Origin: Adiantum capillus-veneris
Taxonomy: Eukaryota; Streptophyta; Polypodiopsida; Polypodiales; Pteridaceae
NCBI GenBank assembly: GCA_014529385.2
Contig: CM043966.1
Location: forward strand, 44,152,537-44,216,536
Reading direction: 5' to 3'
DNA length: 64,000 nucleotides
Shown here: piece by piece, positions 10,318-21,700 of the stretch
Layout of the letters: the number at the start of each line of letters is the position of its first letter
Numbering within the stretch: position 1 is the stretch's first letter
Notes under the pieces: generated by a model
The model's input: only the letters and a program-made list of their open reading frames with translations
Database searches by the model: none
Told to the model about the DNA's origin: nothing
Translations under genes and position numbers: made by a program

Positions 10318-12264
10318 TGAACCATGGTCAATCAAGGAAACAAATGGCTCTTCAAGATCACCTACCTTGACCAAAGTTTCTGTAGTAGCCCTTGCCCAAT
10401 GACTTCGTGAATAGTAACTCCTAGGAATATCTTCAACTTCTTCATCATCATTTGAGAAATACACTTGCTTCACTCTCCCACTAGATTGGTAGCATCCTAC
10501 CACAGCTCCATCATTCTCCTTATTTTGCAGTTGCATCCCTTGTGTCTTTGAGGTTTTCCCTTCAACCTGTGGACGAGAAACTTCAGCAAGGGTTTGCCTC
10601 TTCCTCTTGATGATATCAATGATCTCCTCATGGAATTCACGCTTTGCAATGCCAAGAACTTCTCCCAGAGTAAACTCAATCTTGCTATTCAAGATCCTTT
10701 CCTCCAAGACTTTCTTTAAATCTGTAGCAACCTCAATATCAGATTGTAGTTTATAAGTTGGGCCTTTTGTCTTACCTTTCGTTGGCTCTTTCTTCTTTCC
10801 TGTTGTAGACTCCTCCATGAGTACTTCAGGTGGAGATGCTCCTTGTGTTGAGGGTGTTTGAGAAGGCATTGAGTCGCTTCTTCCCCCACTTCTAGAAGCT
10901 CTTTTTGATGGTCCTTCATCAGCATTCTCACGTCTGTGCTTTTCTTCTACAATTGCCTCATTTTGTTGGCATTTTGTAATGTAGGCATGCACTGACAATG
11001 AGTCCACTGGATCATTCCATTCTGTTTCTAGACGTATGCAATCACCTGCTTCATGTAGAATCTCTTTTGTAAGCTTTCCCTTTTTAGTTAATTGCATGAC
11101 ATTTAGCAAAATTTGACCATGATGGTCACTCACCTCTTCATCACAAAAATGTTCAATTTTTACTCCATAAGTAGCTGCCTCAACTGAAGAGGTGGCATGC
11201 TTAGTTGCCATATCTTCAACTAAGGTTTGCATTCCCCCCTTCCCAAAGTTAGTTCTCAAGGGTAGACCTGTCTCTCTTAAGTGGATTTTACCATCCTTAA
11301 AAAAGACAACATCTTTTAACAAAGCATCACTAAAATCATCACAATCCCTTGTTACATGGTCTGTACTCTCACACCAAATACATCTATTAACAAACCCTTC
11401 TTTGGGCTGTTGTCTTTGCCTAGGAAGTGGCCCTGATGGCTGGCCTTTTTCTTCAAGCTTTGCAAACTTCACCTTCAAGTCACGCATTCCCTTCACAAGC
11501 TCATCTAGCATGGACTCATCAAACTTAGGAGCGATAAAAGTAGGCTTTACCATTTTGTCAGAAGTTGAGGTGGAAGGACTTGTAGTGTTTACTACCATTT
11601 TGTCCCTTCTTCTTTGTCGTTTGGCAAGCAGTGAGACAGCACCTTCAACCTCATTCCAGTCGGTCTTTAGTCGTTGCTCAGCATCTTTATCTTCAAGAAG
11701 AAGCTCCAAATTTTCTTGAAACTCTTTACCTGCAGCTTGTAAGAAAAGATCTGTCTTCTCTTCATCTAGTATGGCCCTTTCTTTCCTGGTGAGTTGTGCA
11801 TAGCGCCGCTCAAATTCCCTAAGTAGCTCTGTTTTTGATAGTCCTTGCTTTGGCTTGACTACCCATTCTAAGAATGTCCTTTTGGTCACTCTCTCAGAGT
11901 CCTCCATGAAATATTCCTCCTTTAAAGCTACTTTGAGTTCTTCCCAATTTCTCCCATGCCCATCTTTAATTACCCTAACATGCTCTCTAATTTCTGGAGC
12001 AACAACTAGCTCAAACCTTTGAATCATCTCACCTTCTGACACGCGATGCAGCTCCATCTCCTTCACATACTCGCGTAAGTACTCGGTTACATCTTTGCCA
12101 TTGAACTGATCCATTCTATTGACGACTGCTTGTATGGCCTTCGTTACTGAAATCTCCCTTCTTTCAATGGCATGTTGTTGTTGCATGAACATTGCAAATG
12201 CTTGAAACATTTGCATTGTTGCTGGGTCAAAATGCATACCTTGTTGCTCAACATGATCACCCAT
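10315..12264 (-). CDS. Ty3/gypsy Gag polyprotein
   Basis: An uninterrupted frame of about 649 residues starts at the ATG at 12,262-12,264, which has an excellent context (ACCATGG) and lies 34 bp inside the primer-binding site. An upstream in-frame TTG is not needed. The N-terminal half carries a capsid-like region (DQFNGKDVTEYLREYVKEME, later KEEYFMEDSERVTKRTFLEW and LLEDKDAEQRLKTDW). A CCHC zinc knuckle, CIWCESTDHVTRDC, lies at about residue 300 (about 11,383-11,341). A charged linker with SKRASRSGGRSDS and a KGKTKG stretch follows, and the frame runs into the protease start. Gag packages the RNA into virus-like particles in the cytoplasm. Although gag is open, the rest of the element is broken. 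Confidence 0.85.
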   Translation of the reverse strand: MGDHVEQQGMHFDPATMQMFQAFAMFMQQQHAIERREISVTKAIQAVVNRMDQFNGKDVTEYLREYVKEMELHRVSEGEMIQRFELVVAPEIREHVRVIKDGHGRNWEELKVALKEEYFMEDSERVTKRTFLEWVVKPKQGLSKTELLREFERRYAQLTRKERAILDEEKTDLFLQAAGKEFQENLELLLEDKDAEQRLKTDWNEVEGAVSLLAKRQRRRDKMVVNTTSPSTSTSDKMVKPTFIAPKFDESMLDELVKGMRDLKVKFAKLEEKGQPSGPLPRQRQQPKEGFVNRCIWCESTDHVTRDCDDFSDALLKDVVFFKDGKIHLRETGLPLRTNFGKGGMQTLVEDMATKHATSSVEAATYGVKIEHFCDEEVSDHHGQILLNVMQLTKKGKLTKEILHEAGDCIRLETEWNDPVDSLSVHAYITKCQQNEAIVEEKHRRENADEGPSKRASRSGGRSDSMPSQTPSTQGASPPEVLMEESTTGKKKEPTKGKTKGPTYKLQSDIEVATDLKKVLEERILNSKIEFTLGEVLGIAKREFHEEIIDIIKRKRQTLAEVSRPQVEGKTSKTQGMQLQNKENDGAVVGCYQSSGRVKQVYFSNDDEEVEDIPRSYYSRSHWARATTETLVKVGDLEEPFVSLIDHGS

Positions 12265-12297
12265 GGTTATCCACAAAATCTCACCCTAGCAGTTTCG

Positions 12298-12311
12298 CGT
12301 CGGGTTCACCA
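12298..12311 (-). other. Primer-binding site of the minus-strand gypsy element
   Basis: On the minus strand the sequence TGGTGAACCCGACG lies between the LTR end and the gag ATG. A PBS starts with TGG because it pairs with the CCA tail of a tRNA. This is neither the common initiator-Met type (TGGTATCAGAGC) nor the Asp type (TGGCGCCGTTGCC). I have not matched it to a specific tRNA. Confidence 0.65.
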
Positions 12312-12317
12312 AAAATA

Positions 12318-14291
12318 TGTCAAGAAATTTGCGGTCTTGCCAGGAAAGCACCGGGATTATGGCTGTGAGAGTTTGTGAGAGAACTCAACAAAAACTATAT
12401 GAAGGAGTTAAACCATAGATGCCATGAAGACTAGGGTTTGGAAAGAAGTGCAATCAAAGAAGACTCACTCTTTCTCTCTTGCACTCACACACACAAAGAA
12501 AGAACACAAAAGAGAATGTCAAAACAATACGAAAATGAAAACATCAAGGCTATGGTCATATCTTATCATGGGTAATATGAAAGGGTTAATAGATGAGTTA
12601 ATGGCATTCAATCTTCACTGACCAAATAGGCTACGAATTGTTCTTTGGAATTGTAGTTTTGTGCTTACCACAATATATATATTTTGTCTAGTGATTGGGA
12701 TTAATTGTGTGTACAAATCCTCTTGGTTCATAGCAAGATAACTACGCTTACGTCAAAATAAAAGTTATAGTCTATGAGAGGTAGTATGATGGGACCAGTG
12801 ATATAAGTATTTCATTAAGCCTTTCTGGGCCAAAGAGAAACACTATACGTTGTTGAAAGTGTATTTTTTGGCTAATCTATACGTTAATTCTAATAGATCG
12901 TACAGAGTGAAAGCGATAGAAATGATCATCATGTGGGTTATTCATCTAGGATAGTATGTGAGAAATGTAGATATGAGAGAAGTGAAGAGATGAGAAGTTT
13001 CCCTCCCAAGCCCTATTCTTGCCCGTAGGCAATAAGGATACTGCGGGGAGAGATGTACCTGTAGAAAAGAGAACCTAGAATTTGCAGAGAGGATGAATTA
13101 CTAAGAATGAGAGAGATAGGTTTGGTTAAGGAGATGAAAAAGAAAACAACAAGAAATCAAGAAAACATCAATGTAGAACACATCTTACTTGACAAACCCT
13201 TCGGCACCATTATTGATGGAGAGAGAAGAAGAGGGGAGCACTCCACTTTGATTGATACGCCAAGTACAACACCTTCTTTGATTAGAGTTGATCTTCCAAG
13301 GATAGCGTACAAGAATGGCTAGTCTTCCTCTAGGAGAAAGTGTAGGCTTGGGCTTATGTTAATGGGGCTAAGTACAATTAGGCATTACTATTCACTTCCT
13401 CAAGAATTCCTCTCATCAATGGCTTGAATGCTTCAGTTCCTTTTCAAGGAAGAAGAGGTCCCCTTTTATAGGTGAAGGGAACCCCCAAGGGTTTACACAA
13501 GAAGAGAGGAGTTAGTGTGAATAGGAATTGGAAAAGTTGAAAATGAGCTTTCCCTGCATGATGTGGGCAGACTGGGGTCCAGTATTTTGATCATATCTCC
13601 TCAACCGTGACTCCAAATAAAAAAGTAAAAATTTGGGCAGAAACTTCAGCTCATTAGCTACGATTTTCATTTTAAAATTATTTTCCAATCCGGATTGGAA
13701 CCTTGTGTAAAAAATTCATCAAAATAGGGTCCATTTCTGGCAGCAAAAGTCTTCCCGTGGTCCCCTTAGCGTAGACTTTCATTTAATTCCAAAGGACACC
13801 TCATGCCATATGAAAGCATGACATTGCTCTTTGACAAAGTTTTGTAATCATGCTTGCAATAATGCAGTAAAATAAGTGTATCTTTGAAATCATGCCACCT
13901 AGTGTCCCACTAGGATTTGATTCCCTCCTAGTAGCTATTTCAAAAGAAATATAAGAAAAGTATAAAAAATACATAGAATATATATATATTGGAGTTTACC
14001 CTAGATATAGGATCTAGATAGGGTGTGAGATGATAATGAGATAGTAGAAATAAAGAATCAATGCTTTTTGCCCCAAGTTAAAGAGGCGGAGCTATTGAGC
14101 TTTTTCCATAGTATTTTCTGATGGTAAAGTAAGGATAGGTTACCCTTGAGAAAAATAATAGGATGAGATAGAAGGCTTATTATTATACTTAAATATGCAT
14201 ATGTACATTATAGGAAAGATAATTATGTATCTAAAAAGTTACAAGATAGATCTTGTAGCATGCATTCCCACTATGTACGTGTCACAGCACG
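12318..14291 (-). repeat. 5' LTR (inner end known) and adjoining unassigned DNA
   Basis: The LTR end reads TGTCAAGAAATT on the plus strand (CA end on the minus strand), six bases from the PBS. Because the element's other end is lost, the outer boundary cannot be fixed. A minus-strand TATAAAAGGG at 13,461-13,470 would suit an LTR promoter and suggests an LTR of at least 1.2 kb. Otherwise no gene is seen in this stretch; the short frames at 13,107-13,322 and 14,195-14,386 show no domain. Confidence 0.5.
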
Positions 14292-14369
14292 ACAACGTGC
14301 AGTGGCTTACCATGGCTAGCAACGACACAAATGTTTTCAAGATTTTTGCTATCAAGGAGAAATTGTATG
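14292..14369 (+). repeat. Left half of a split tandem repeat (flank A)
   Basis: Sequence from about ACGTGCAGTGGCTTACCATG to GGAGAAATTGTATG matches 33,128-33,193. There it runs directly on into the sequence that in the first copy lies beyond 32,929. This marks 14,369/14,370 as an ancient insertion boundary. Confidence 0.75.
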
Positions 14370-14397
14370 CATTAGGAAAAATATGAACCCCAAAAGG

Positions 14398-14952
14398 ACC
14401 CTTTAGCTTAAGGGTGATTAAGAATGGACCAATAGGAAGAGGGTGGTGGCCACAGCTATAGCTTCAAAAATGTAGGGTAGGAGGGGGCATGGGGGCCTAT
14501 TTGTTTCCCTCATTATCGCTTTGCCCCCTAAAAAGAGAAAAGTGGAAAAGGGGAGGGGGGGGGGAGGGTTCCCTCCATTTTCATGGGCGGCCATAAAGTA
14601 ATCCTAAAATTTCAAAAAAAAATCAAAAATCTCTGGATCTTTCACTCCCCAAAAGCTCCCCTAACCAAAGACATAGTCAAAAATCTATTTTTTTTCACCA
14701 AAATATGCATTTCTCAGCCATTACCCTCCATTCTACCTCCTCCTCCTCCTCTCTCTCTCTCTCTCTCTCTCTACACTTACACAGGTATCTCTCTCTCTCT
14801 CCCCCTCCAAGCTTTCCATAGCTACAGCAGATATGGAAGCTTTCCATAGGTACAACACATATGGAAGCTTTACACAGCTTCTCACGATCTAAACACACAC
14901 ACTCTCTCTCTCTCTCTACGTGCTATCCCATTTTCATCTACACCTCCATTGT
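14398..14952. other. Left terminal region of the inverted-repeat element
   Basis: No gene. Contains a G-run near 14,560, CT microsatellites at about 14,750-14,772 and 14,898-14,918, and short CCATAG..GGAAGCTT repeats at 14,806-14,870. The final part, from about 14,880 to 14,957, is one copy of a ~200-bp repeat that resumes after the chromovirus at 26,171. Confidence 0.5.
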
Positions 14953-15568
14953 CCTCTTGTAAGGTCTCTACTTTCAAATTGCACACAAGTTCTATTACGC
15001 ATTTGTATTTTTTTGAACCATCACTCCTTATTTAAGATATTTGAGTTCAAATTATGAATCGTAGGTTGAGAAAACTTAGAAATTAAAATTTACGCTACAA
15101 AATTCTGACATGTTTAGCTATATGAATCACTAACTAACTTATTGCAAGACTTATTTACTGATTGTAGAATTTTCTTTTACTACTCTAAAGTTAATATAAG
15201 ACTGTAAAGTTTAACTTAAAAATGTAAAGTAAATTAGCATTAAGGAAATAAATAAAATAATTATAAATACAAAAGAATACACAGGGATGACAAATGAAGG
15301 CACATGGATCACATAGGAAGGGACAAAGTGGGACACACTATCACATGAAAAAGGAGAGGCTACTCTTGACTAATCTTAATGAGGGGGGCCTTGTGTGGCT
15401 TTATCTTTTAATGATAATGACAAAGTGGTCAAGCTCATGGGTACCACAAGGGTACCAAAAACGCGGGTATGATTTTTGGAAAAAAATAAAAAAATAAAAA
15501 AATAAAAAAATATTTTTTATTAAAAAAATATTTTTTTTTGAAAAAAAAGTTGGACGTTTTTTTTCTGC

Positions 15569-15577
15569 TATAAATAG
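15569..15577 (+). promoter_or_regulatory. LTR TATA box
   Basis: TATAAATAG stands about 610 bp into the LTR, after an A/T-homopolymer stretch, and is repeated unchanged in the 3' LTR at 23,639-23,647. Position and sequence fit the retrotransposon promoter, with transcription expected about 30 bp further on. A donor-like AAG|GTGCGT follows at 15,703/15,704. Confidence 0.7.
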
Positions 15578-15719
15578 AGCATCCATGCTCACACTTTAGA
15601 CATAGAGATTGCCTCTATAGCGCTCACGAAGTGCTGTCACTTCTCTTAGAGAGAAGGCGTCCACAAACCACTAAGAGAGCAAAAACTCTAGTGGACTAAT
15701 AAGGTGCGTATTAATTAAG

Positions 15720-16070
15720 CATTCAATTAACTTTAGGAATGATGTATGTGTGCTATCTCTTACTCTAATCTCTCTAATAGATTAGTAAGATTCAATTAGC
15801 TATGTGTATGTGTGTTATCTCTTACTCTAATCTCTAATAGATTAGTAAGATTCAATTAGTTATGTGTGTGTGTGTGTGCTATCTATTACTCTAATCTTCT
15901 AAGAGATTAGTAATATTCAATTAGCTTTAAGAAGGATATGTGTGTGTGTGTGTGTGTGTTATCTTTTACTTTAATCTATCTAAGATTCAGTCAGTTATGT
16001 GTGTGTGTGTGTGCTATCTATTACTCTAATCTTCTAATAGATTAGTAAGATTCAATTAGCTTTAAGAAGG

Positions 16071-16121
<51 letters not shown>

Positions 16122-16290
16122 CTTTTACTCTAATCTCTCTAATAGATTGGTGAGATTCAATTAGCTTTAGAAAAGTATGTGTGTGTGTTCTCTTTTACTC
16201 TAATCTTTTTAATGGATAGTAAGATTCAATTAACTTTAGAAAAGATGTGTGTGTATGTTTTCTCTTACTCTAATCTCTCTAAGTATACCT
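15720..16290 (+). repeat. (TG)n-bearing minisatellite inside the LTR
   Basis: Degenerate units of roughly 60-100 bp each contain a TG run, TTACTCTAATCTCTCTAATAG and ATTAGTAAGATTCAATTAGCTT. The TG tract length varies between units. The corresponding block in the 3' LTR, about 23,800-24,510, has extra 76-bp units starting near 24,275 and 24,351, so this array is where the two LTRs differ most. Confidence 0.85.
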
Positions 16291-16723
16291 ACTCTCTCTA
16301 GTTAGTACATCTTCACTATTAACTTATATATTGTTAATTGAAAGTTAATACATAAGAGAACTCATCATATTCTTATTATACATTATGAAATTCTCATTCA
16401 CCAATGTTATTGTCAATTAGGTTAAATAGAATTTTGAATAATACTAAAAATTGATTTAGTTGAAGTATAGAATTGAAGTTAGAATTGGATTAAAAATGTC
16501 ATGCATTCCTAAACTTTCACTCGTAATTTACACACTTAATTTTTGATTAATTAAGATTAGCAAATATTTGATGTATAGAAATTAGATGTAGAACAACAAC
16601 ACTATGTGTGAATCCGAGTTGGCGAGGGTTCAAATTATAGACTCTCTTTGAAAACAAGGAGATTACTAGGGAAATTGACCAATTTAAAGTTCTAAGTGTA
16701 TAACATAAGTGTAGTACAAAAAA

Positions 16724-16837
16724 ATGGCTCCAAAGCGTGCTCGAACACAAGGCGCTAATGATCATGAAGTTGGTACAAGTAACAGTGGAATCCCTGCGAA
16801 AAATGCTATGTCTCCACCAATCGGAGCTATGGTACAG
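16724..16837 (+). CDS. Candidate gag first exon within the 5' LTR
   Basis: An ATG after a run of A residues opens a 38-codon frame beginning MAPKRARTQGAN, in the style of plant chromovirus Gag N-termini. It ends MVQ exactly at CAG|GTTAGT, a near-consensus splice donor at 16,837/16,838. Unspliced reading gives only 61 codons. The internal gag frame has no convincing start of its own: a stop at 18,739-18,741 precedes it, and that TAG forms a possible acceptor that would join in the same phase. I infer that a spliced mRNA places this exon in front of gag and removes the LTR end and PBS. In the 3' LTR the same exon is present at 24,966-25,079 with five residue changes, and its donor GT is mutated to AT. 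No transcript data are available. Confidence 0.5.
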
Positions 16838-17924
16838 GTTAGTATTGCAGTTTCAAGTTATGCATCATTTCATATGCGAGACCATAGGAATATATTATTT
16901 ACCTTATGAAAAGAAAACACGGACCGAAACCACGGGGCTTAACCCCAAGAAACTCGTCATATGTTTGATAAGTAGGAAAGATTGTCTGGTTAAACTGGTT
17001 GCTATAGGAAATAATGTTTGTCCAAAACCTTCGGTATGGTTTCTCTCAAGTCTCTCTACTTATTAGCACTGGTATTATGTGGCAGTTGCCGAGGCGTGAG
17101 ATGACGCCCAGGATGGCACCATTGATGCTGTGGTGGGAGTACACCCAGATTAGCCCAGCTGGATACTGCAGTTTTGTTTTGCTGTGGCGTGAGGATGACG
17201 CCCAGATTGGCACCGTTGTTGCTGTGACGGGAGTACGTCCAGATTAGCACAACGAGTACTTGTCGAGCGGTATGAGACGCTCATGAGGACAAGGGTTTTT
17301 ATAAATAATGTATATACCGATCGGACATAATAGCGCCAGTAGAGATTCTTGAGTGAACTTAATTCAAGGGTTGTTGGTTTAAAATTGGACGACTTCTTGT
17401 TTGACTATTGTTTGTAATACTGTTTGAAGGGCTGTTTTAACGAACCAGTATCATAAATAAAGTAAAGGAACATGTATGTTTAAACAGTGTGGTAGTAATT
17501 AGATAACAAAAGAAGGGTGAGTGTGGTGTGGAAAGTGGGAGAATGATACCCCGACAGTATCATTCTATGGACGGATGGACCCGATGAGTCGGGTAACTTT
17601 TCAACGCTAGAATTTATTTTTTTTAGTCATAAATCTTAAAAGAGACAAACCTTGGCGGCTGTGCTTCTGAAACATGGGGAAAAAAGCGCACAGGTTGGTC
17701 ACTCTAAGATTTACTACTTTTAGGTATAATTGATTATAGATAGTTTTTAGATAGGGTTATGGTGGTCACACTCCACCATAGCTAGATAGGACCAATCCTT
17801 CACTAACGGTTCATGCCCGTGGCTACGTAGTAGCTAAGGCAATGTCCGTTGGTTTTTCTTTCTCAGGATTGGAGACCTATCAAAGGTACTCCGCTCCTCT
17901 CAAAAAGGGGCAGGGACCTCACAC

Positions 17925-17941
17925 TGGTATCAGAGCCTAGG
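17925..17941 (+). other. Primer-binding site, initiator-Met tRNA type
   Basis: TGGTATCAGAGCCTAGG begins two bases after the LTR end. This is the standard plant PBS complementary to the 3' end of initiator methionine tRNA, and it fixes the LTR boundary and element polarity. Confidence 0.92.
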
Positions 17942-18741
17942 TTAAAGCTTGGGGAGATTTTTAGATTGATGTTTAGATGTTGAAGGATGCGAATGTTTGA
18001 AATAATAGAAGAACCTAGAAAAATTGTTTTGAGTTTCTATATGGTATTGAAGACTGAACTTTCCTAGTACAGGAAAATGTTCATTTAGCCTACCAGAAAT
18101 TCCAGGTGTTCACCATCATGTTTGAAAATGCATGCCAATCACCAAATTATCAGTTTTGAAAAAGGGTGATGATGATTTTGGATAGGGTGTTTGCACCACC
18201 TATTCCAAGGGTGCATAGAGGATGGGGTATCAACTAAACTCCATCTGGAGGAATCTATACCATCAATGCTAACAAGATATGGTGCATGGATACCAATCTC
18301 AAGAAACTTCGTTGGGCAGAGGAGTTAAAAGTCATCAAAGTTTATCTTTTCCTTGGCACTAAGAATCCGGATGCTACCATTACCTTGGGAGGAGAAAAGA
18401 TATCTCAGACTCAATGGGTCTATAACAAAGTTACAAATCCATGGTGGTAGGATTCGACCCATATGTGTATCTCGTAGCTTTCAAGGGTCAAAAGAAACTT
18501 ATTATTTTGATCCTTTAGCCTATCCTTTTGTAGTCACTAAACTCAAAATATAGAGACATTACAATCCTTGTACCTAAAGACTATCAACTTTGGTAGCAAA
18601 GAATATGTGTATAAATAAAGTTTGGATTAATATTATCTTTTGTTTGTATTATTGTCTGATCAAGTCTTGCCTTAAAGTGGATTAAAATTAGAGTATCCAA
18701 TAAAGTTTCACTTGATCTATATTGCACAGAGTGCGGTGTAG
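17942..18741 (+). other. Chromovirus leader between PBS and gag
   Basis: About 800 bp without a long frame. A short reading stretch around 18,290-18,450 (KLRWAEELKVIKVYLFLG, then NPDATITLGGEKISQTQW) looks protein-like but is unrecognised and ends in stops. If the LTR exon is spliced to gag, this whole leader is intronic. Confidence 0.45.
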
Positions 18742-21700
18742 ATATCTCTTCAAGAGAAAAAGCTACTTCTCAAGCAAGCTAAACTTCACTCTTTCAAAGG
18801 GGAAGGAGCCCTAGTTGAGCGCGATGTTGAAGTGTGGCTCGAAGAGATGGAGGATTATTTTGTTGTTGTTGGTACTACTCCCAATAACCAGGCAATGTTG
18901 GCTATGTTTCATCTCACGGGGAATGCCAAGCTTTGGTGGAAACAACACTGCAAAGATAATCAAGTAGCTCAAAACACTCAAACTTGGGAAGACATTAAGT
19001 ATGCTGTCAAAGGACGTTATCTTCCACCTACACACGAATCCCTTAAGATGAATGAATTCTTCAACTTACGTCAGTTTCATCTTACAGTGGAAGAATACTA
19101 CTCCAAATTTGTAACTCTTAGGCACTATGCTCCGCCAATGACCGCAAATCAACAAGTAGCCCGTTTCTGCCAAGGGCTAAATTCTCCTTTAAATACTCGT
19201 CTAGAAGCCATGAGGCCTGAAAATTTACAAGATGCTCTTTTAAGAGCTAAACCCTTAGCTAAAGAGATGTCAAACTCTCAAAGGGTATGAAATGGAAATT
19301 TAAGGAATGCTAGAAGGAGAGGACGGTCTATGATGTGGAACCAAAGGCAAGTTCACCCAGTTCACCAAACTCATCCAATAGTTGCAGCTTCAGCAAATGG
19401 AGCTCAAAATGAAGATCTTAGATGCAATGAATGCAACGAGCTAGGACATTTCAGGAATGTATGTCCTAGGCGAGTCTCCGCAACAAATACACCTAATCGA
19501 GCTAGAGGACGAGGCCAAATAATAAATCGTGGAGGAAGAAATGGAGGACGAGGTCGAGGGCGCGGAATGGCTGCCAGAGTCAATGCTATCATAGGAGAAT
19601 CAACATTGGGAGAAGAACAAGAGGAAAGAGCAACTCTACATGTTGCAATTGATAACCCAAGAGCAAGACAACAATATGCTATCATTCAAACACCTACAAA
19701 TCACCAAGGTGAAAATTTTGAGCTTCTTATTGATTGTGGTAGTACTCATTCTTTCTTGTCACCTAAATGTTTAAGGAGGTTAGGACTTAATCAACATCCT
19801 ACAAGAAAGATGAGAGTTGAATTAGCCAATGGAAAGGAGGTGTTATCTCAGTACACTGTGGGCAAAATAGATTTCAAGTTGGGAGAATACTCTACTTCTG
19901 CTACTTTTCGAACCTTACCCATAGGAATCTATGACGGAATTATTGGAATGGATTGGTTAGCCAGTCATAATGCCAATATCCATTGTGCCCAAGGAAGTGT
20001 TCCTTTTGTGGACAACCTATGTCAAGAAGTCACTATTCAAAGCCAGAATGGACGACCAAAAGCTTACTTGGTCAAAGCTAATCGTCTTTTGAAAGGGTTA
20101 CGCAAGGGTCAACAAATTTTTGTAGTCAAGCTAAACAAAGTAGAAAAATCTTCTTCCAACCCTAAACCAATGTGGCTAGAAGAATTTTCGAATGTTTTCC
20201 CCAGTGAACTTTCTGAACTACCACCACCTAGGGAGGTAGACCATGAAATCAAAATTTTTCCAGGTAGTGAACCAGTCTCAAGAGCGCCGTACAAGATGTC
20301 ACTTCCAGAGGCTATAGAACTCAAGGAGCAGCTCAAGCAGTTGATTGAGCAAGGGTTTATCCGACCTAGTATATCTCCATGGGGTGCACCTGTTCTCTTC
20401 CAAAAGAAAAAGGATGGCTCTCTTCGACTTTACATAGATTATAGGGGCTTAAATCAGGTTACCATCAAGAATAAATATCCAATTCCTCGTATTGATGAGA
20501 TGCTGGACAAATTACATGGAGCCAAAATATTCACAAAGATCGATCTTTGATCTGGCTATCATCAAATTCGAATCCAGGAGGCTGATATCTCCAAAACAGC
20601 TTTCAACACTCATTATGGTCATTACGAATTTACAGTGATGGCTTTCAGACTTACGAATGCTCCTGCAACTTTCAATCGTCTGATGCACGATATCTTTAGA
20701 GAATTCTTGGATGATTTTGTCCTAGTATTCTTTGACAATATCTTAATTTATTCCAAATCAGAGTAAGAGCATGAAGGACATGTTAGGAAAGTGTTAGAGC
20801 TTTTACGCCGAAATAAGTTGTATGCAAAGAAAAGCAAATGTACCTTCTTTACCCCTAAGGTCTGTTACTTAGGGTTTATCATTTCACCTAAAGGAGTCTT
20901 TGTTGACCCTAACAAAGTCAAAGATATTGTGGAATGGCCTCGACCCACTTCACAAACCGAAGTCAGAGGGTTCTTAGGTATCACAGGGTGGTACAGGATC
21001 TTTGTAAAGGACTATGCTCTTAAAGCTGCACCACTGACCGACTTGCTAAAGAAAGGAGCAACGATACTTTGGGAAGAAAAACATGAATCTGGCTTCAAAC
21101 AACTTAAGGAGTATCTTGCTTCAGAACCTCTCTTAAAACTTCCAGATTTCACCCAAGATTTCAAGGTGATCACAGATGCTAGTAACCTTGCATTAGGAGG
21201 AGTCCTTACTCAAGAAGGAAGGCGTATAGCTTATACTTCTCGGAAGCTTAGGATTCATGAAGTGAATTACGCTACATATGATTTAGAATTGCTAGCAGTT
21301 ATTCATGCTCTCAAACTATGGAGACATTATCTATTGGGATGCAAATTCCAGTTGGTAACAGATCACAAGAGCCTTAAGTGGATTTTTACCCAACCTAACC
21401 TTAACATGAGACAAAGGAGATGGATAGAGCTCATGCACAAATATGATTTTGATATTAAATTTAGACCAGGTAAGGATAATGTTGTGGCAGATGCCCTAAG
21501 CTGTAAAGCTTTTCTGGGGGCAATTTCCATGGCTCACAACCCTATTCTAGACAAGGTCTTGGATGCTGCTGTCAGAGATACAGATTACCAGATGCTTGCT
21601 AGTATCCTACGTGAAGAGAGGGTATCATCAAATCAGCCTAAACCTCTACATTACTCCTTAGAAGATGGGAAAATTTACTATAGAAATCGATTATGCATAC

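Larger units (their letters stand above)
14958..17923 (+). repeat. Chromovirus 5' LTR (2966 bp)
   Basis: Starts TGTAAGGTCTC and ends GGGACCTCACA, one base before the PBS. It contains a TATA box at 15,569, a (TG)n-rich minisatellite at 15.7-16.3 kb, a short gag-like coding exon at 16,724-16,837 and an AATAAA at 17,456-17,461. The 3' copy is longer by 180 bp, largely from two extra 76-bp repeat units. Confidence 0.95.
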
